DNA of 8,734 nt from Planctomycetota bacterium. GTDB lineage: Bacteria > Planctomycetota > UBA1135 > GCA-002686595. A model generated the notes under the pieces. The model did no database searches, was not told where the DNA came from, and saw only the letters and a program-made list of their open reading frames with translations. The stretch lies in NCBI GenBank assembly GCA_029259675.1, contig JAJDES010000378.1, positions 1-8,734 on the forward strand. The letters run 5' to 3'. A program made the position numbers and the translations under genes. Positions 6,519 through 8,734 of this stretch are shown one piece after another. How positions within the stretch are numbered: the first letter of the stretch is position 1; each line of letters opens with the position of its first letter.

Positions 6519-7661
6519 CTAAGAATCGCATTGTCCGTCTACCGCCATTACAGATTCAAAATCCAAGCGTTCCCGCAGGGAGCAATACTTGGTGGCGCCC
6601 ATGACAACGTGATCCACGAGCGGGATCCCAAGCAAGCGACCCGCACGAATAAGCCGGCGTGTAACATCCAAGTCTTCGCGACTCGGCTCCGGGTCACCAC
6701 TGGGGTGATTGTGAACGCAAATGATGGCCGCAGCTGCTTCGCGCACGGCAGCGCAAAAAACTTCGCGTGGATGAACGAGTGAACTCGTCAATGTTCCCTC
6801 GCTAACGAGTTCGATCCGTTGCAAGCGGTGCTTGCCGTCCAGCAGCAAGACCGCGAAGCGCTCGCGCTCCAACGCGACAAACTCCGTGCGCATGAGTTGA
6901 AATACCGATTGGGCCGAGCGCAGATCCGGTCGCGGAGATTGTTCTGTCCTGGCCACCCTGCGTCCCAACTCAACTGCCGCGCTCAAGCGGCCCGCCACGG
7001 CGGCACTGAGCCCGTGGCGCTGCATCAACTCGCGCGGCTCCGCGCGTGCGAGTAACGCCAGCCATTCAGCCGCAGGGGCGAAAACGGGCGAAAGAATGCC
7101 GGCCGGCATCTGGGCCCCCAAGCCCCCCGGGGACGATGCAAATGGACCTTGGGGCTCTTGCTCTGACTGGATTGAAAGTCGGCCGGAGTCTGTATCGAAA
7201 ACTTGCGGCGCCACATCAAAGCTGTCTCCAGCCTTCCCACCAGTTTTTATTTTGCCGGCTGTGCCCGGGCAAACCGATTTTGATTCCGGTGATAATTCCG
7301 ACCGGGCATGCAGCGATTCCGAATTGGGCTCGCCGGACACTTGCCCCTGACAAGCACTGTCCTTCAATGGGGAATCCAATCTGCGGTCACCTTCCCCATC
7401 TACTTTCAAGTGAGGCGATTCAGATCCTGCATCCGCCCCACCGGTCGGAGCCGTAATGAATAGCAGCAGCCGCTCGAGCTCCCATTGCCGAATCGTTCTT
7501 GAAGACTCCGCATGGAAGTCGCCGTTCGATGGTGGCGTCAAGCCGTTGTCAATCGGTTTGGGCCGCTCCCCATCCATTTGCAACGACGAACCCACTCCGC
7601 CTCGGCGCGGCCCATTCACAATAAGGGACTCCCCTTCCTCCCCATCAGATGTTGTTGTCAC
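6519..7661 (-). CDS. radC: RadC family JAB/MPN-domain protein with long low-complexity N-terminal region
   Basis: 380 residues against about 220-230 for typical RadC. The C-terminal JAB domain (about 250-372) is clear: VHPREVF (296-302, E300 a likely metal-site partner), then the JAMM zinc signature H317-x-H319-x7-S327-x2-D330 within VHNHPSGDPEPSRED, and LVDHVVMG (348-355). Before it, AAEWLALLARAEPRELMQRHGLSAAVAGRLSAAVELGRR (about 197-235) matches the helix-hairpin-helix-like N-terminal part of RadC. RTIRQWELERLLLFITAPTGG (about 55-75) looks like the preceding RadC helix. Between them lie about 115 residues rich in Ser, Gly, Glu, Asp and Pro, and residues 1-54 are similar, so the core seems to carry an insertion. 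The start is GTG at 7661 with GGAG 10 nt upstream; Met29 is an alternative. RadC is widespread, and a direct role in DNA repair is doubtful; a metallopeptidase-like fold is established. All metal-binding residues are present. Confidence 0.9.
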   Translation of the reverse strand: MTTTSDGEEGESLIVNGPRRGGVGSSLQMDGERPKPIDNGLTPPSNGDFHAESSRTIRQWELERLLLFITAPTGGADAGSESPHLKVDGEGDRRLDSPLKDSACQGQVSGEPNSESLHARSELSPESKSVCPGTAGKIKTGGKAGDSFDVAPQVFDTDSGRLSIQSEQEPQGPFASSPGGLGAQMPAGILSPVFAPAAEWLALLARAEPRELMQRHGLSAAVAGRLSAAVELGRRVARTEQSPRPDLRSAQSVFQLMRTEFVALERERFAVLLLDGKHRLQRIELVSEGTLTSSLVHPREVFCAAVREAAAAIICVHNHPSGDPEPSREDLDVTRRLIRAGRLLGIPLVDHVVMGATKYCSLRERLDFESVMAVDGQCDS

Positions 7662-7838
7662 ACCCCAGTGACTCCGACGCCCGCCTTCGGTTTCAAGATT
7701 CGTAAGTAAGTTGCATAGCTTCCCGTTCTAGGGAGACATCAGCACTTTTTTTTGAATTGCGTCCAAGTCGTAGGGGGAATCTTCACTGAAATACCGAACA
7801 CTATTAACGTTCGGCCCGCCGGCCCGGCGCAACACACC

Positions 7839-7976
7839 ATGCTTGATATCACAATCAAAATCGGTTGGCTGCTTTTGGTGCTTTGGATGGCTGAGTCATT
7901 CTTGTTCCTCCTGAGCTACAGGAAGAGCACCCCGGCCAAAGGTGTCTCCGAAGAGTCTTCTTCAAACTTCCTGTAG
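7839..7976 (+). CDS. Possible 45-residue single-pass membrane protein
   Basis: The ATG at 7839 opens 45 codons ending at TAG 7974-7976. The product has one clear TM segment (about residues 8-27, IGWLLLVLWMAESFLFLLSY) followed by a basic RK pair and a Ser/Glu-rich tail, which suggests the C-terminus faces the cytoplasm. The frame is open upstream to a TTG at 7752, but those 29 codons look noncoding. No Shine-Dalgarno site precedes 7839; a short GC-rich hairpin (CGCCG/CGGCG, 7817-7829) lies there instead. A strong hairpin 35 nt after the stop fits a one-gene transcript, and radC diverges upstream. I recognise no family. A hydrophobic 45-codon frame can occur by chance, so this is tentative. Confidence 0.4.
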   Translation: MLDITIKIGWLLLVLWMAESFLFLLSYRKSTPAKGVSEESSSNFL

Positions 7977-8011
7977 AGCGAGTCAGCGCGGGCTCACAGC
8001 CGCGCCCTCAC

Positions 8012-8042
8012 CAAACGACCGCGCGCCTGACGCGGTCGTTTG
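8012..8042 (+). terminator. Strong 12-bp hairpin, probable intrinsic terminator
   Basis: CAAACGACCGCG (8012-8023) pairs perfectly with CGCGGTCGTTTG (8031-8042) around a 7-nt loop. The 3' arm ends in GTTTG and is followed by CTATTTAA, a weak T-rich tail on the plus strand. It lies 35 nt after the stop of the small membrane protein and well before the next plus-strand gene. With only a loose T tract, termination may be partial. Confidence 0.65.
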
Positions 8043-8046
8043 CTAT

Positions 8047-8374
8047 TTAAGCGGGTCGCCACTCCGGGACTTTGCGCAACAGCGCCGAACCTGACCTTCC
8101 GAATGTGCGCAAACCGCGCCGCGTTGCGCAACTTGCGACACGGCAGCGCGAGCAGACGACCCTCATCAACAATCGCTCCAGCGCAAAGCATTCTGGCTGG
8201 GCGCACCGCACAGCCCCTCGCGAAGGCTCAATTCGATATCTCGTCGCAGCCACCGGAGAGCCCGAGCGCAGGCAATCGCGCCACCCAGCCCGCTGAAGGG
8301 TCTGGCGTCCCGCTAAGAGAAGTGCGCCCCGGATCCACATAGGCTCTAAACTTAGGCTGAGGAATCCGCCCAGC
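8047..8374. other. Intergenic region upstream of the exported-protein gene
   Basis: 328 bp with no gene I can support; frames open here on both strands are Arg/Pro/Ala-rich and lack recognisable motifs. It contains repeated TTGCGCAA palindromes (8072-8131), listed separately, and near the next gene a 6-bp direct repeat TAGGCT (8340-8345, 8353-8358). No promoter boxes are convincing. Confidence 0.55.
8072..8131. repeat. Cluster of TTGCGCAA palindromes
   Basis: TTGCGCAA occurs exactly at 8072-8079 and 8124-8131, the latter inside a 10-bp palindrome GTTGCGCAAC (8123-8132), with a near copy GTGCGCAA at 8105-8112. The second and third copies can also pair with each other (TGCGCAA 8106-8112 with TTGCGCA 8124-8130). 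The cluster may be operator sites upstream of the exported-protein gene. Confidence 0.45.
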
Positions 8375-8734
8375 ATGCCCCCCCAATCCCCCACCAGCAC
8401 CCTCCACGGCCCCCTTCTGGCGTGCTGCCTACTGGCCACCGCAGAATCGGCCCTCCCCCCGCTTTCATTGGGGCCACCGGCACCGGCGAAGCTCCAAAAC
8501 CCTGCGAATTCCTGGGATGCCCCGCGCGGGGCGAACATCCACGCACGATTGCGAGCAAATCCGAGCGGCCGCCACTTGGTGGATGAGATCCTGATCCAAC
8601 TGGAAGATTGGCGGCACTACCCGAAAATTCGAGCGCAACTCCAGGCGCGGGGTCACCGAGTTCTAGGTGCAATCCCAAACCGAGCCGCCCTGCGCGTGGG
8701 CCTCGCCGCCGGCTTTGATTCTGCCGAAGAAGCC
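8375..8734 (+). CDS. Probable exported protein, 5' part only; visible region resembles a subtilase propeptide
   Basis: The ATG at 8375 opens 120 codons with no stop to the window edge, so the 3' end is missing. TGAGGA 11 nt upstream is a plausible ribosome site. The N-terminus has a modest hydrophobic stretch (about residues 12-22, GPLLACCLLAT) with a Cys pair at 17-18, which could be a short signal peptide or a lipoprotein-type signal; it lacks the usual basic N-terminus. A Pro/Ala-rich stretch follows to about residue 60. Residues 66-120 (GRHLVDEILIQLED, RAQLQARGHRVLGAIPNRAALRV, then GFDSAEEA) have the order strand, helix, Gly turn, strand and strand seen in inhibitor I9-type propeptides of secreted subtilisin-like peptidases. 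The catalytic domain would lie beyond the edge, so this is inference. Coding is supported by GC-rich third positions and the absence of stops. Confidence 0.65.
   Translation, partial: MPPQSPTSTLHGPLLACCLLATAESALPPLSLGPPAPAKLQNPANSWDAPRGANIHARLRANPSGRHLVDEILIQLEDWRHYPKIRAQLQARGHRVLGAIPNRAALRVGLAAGFDSAEEA

Noticed and set aside
5131..6531. A 466-codon minus-strand frame antisense to rsmE, with a signal-peptide-like beginning
   Set aside because: It overlaps all of rsmE, whose family motifs are unmistakable. The translation is Ser/Arg/Ala-rich without domains, as expected of an antisense shadow in GC-rich DNA.
7725..7753. A run of eight T preceded by a weak CTTCCC/GGGAG hairpin
   Set aside because: The stem is too short and imperfect. 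It lies between divergent genes where no plus-strand transcript needs to end.
7794..7814. CCGAAC/GTTCGG hairpin upstream of the small membrane-protein frame
   Set aside because: A 6-bp stem with a 9-nt loop is common by chance; no tail or conserved context supports a function.
8040..8342. A 100-codon plus-strand frame starting at TTG
   Set aside because: It starts on the terminator arm, is Arg/Pro/Ala-rich with no motifs, and has no ribosome site.
8047..8678. Minus-strand frames antisense to the exported-protein gene
   Set aside because: They overlap the better supported plus-strand gene, and their Gly/Arg/Ser-rich composition is typical of shadows in GC-rich DNA.

Overview
The window is GC-rich bacterial chromosome with dense coding, clear Shine-Dalgarno sites inside the operon and ordinary housekeeping genes. 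No mobile element, tRNA, rRNA or CRISPR array is visible. The PilM-PilN fusion, the FHA-domain envelope protein and the long low-complexity insertions in proteins suggest a Planctomycetota-like or another deep-branching Gram-negative lineage. That placement is inference; no taxonomic marker in the window settles it.

Region 1 (positions 1-4996, all minus strand) is a tightly packed operon for the inner-membrane assembly platform of a type IV pilus or type II secretion-like machine. In transcription order it holds: a 705-residue FHA-TM-beta-sandwich-coiled-coil protein; a 556-residue fusion of PilM (actin-like) and PilN (TM plus periplasmic domain), which has the overall plan of GspL; a 267-residue PilO/GspM-like protein; and the start of a small bitopic membrane protein at the PilP/GspC position, cut off by the window edge. 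Junctions are a 1-nt overlap or 1-nt gaps, which suggests translational coupling. The PilM part would sit in the cytoplasm and hold its own PilN tail, PilO would pair with the PilN domain in the periplasm, and the FHA protein could link cytoplasmic Thr phosphorylation to the envelope.

Region 2 (4997-5395) is the divergent intergenic region between that operon and rsmE. It carries a 15-bp tandem duplication and a small perfect hairpin. Region 3 (5396-7661) holds rsmE on the plus strand, convergent with a radC-family gene on the minus strand. The 313-bp gap between them contains an 11-bp perfect inverted repeat. The RadC protein is much longer than usual because of a low-complexity N-terminus and an apparent insertion before its JAB/MPN domain.

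Region 4 (7662-8734) holds a possible 45-residue single-TM protein followed by a strong 12-bp hairpin, then about 330 bp without a gene but with repeated TTGCGCAA palindromes. It ends with the 5' part of a gene for a probably exported protein, whose visible segment resembles a subtilase propeptide.

The best candidate for something undescribed is the FHA/carbohydrate-binding-like membrane protein leading the pilus/secretion operon. Next come the insertion-bearing RadC and the 77-nt inverted-repeat element downstream of rsmE.
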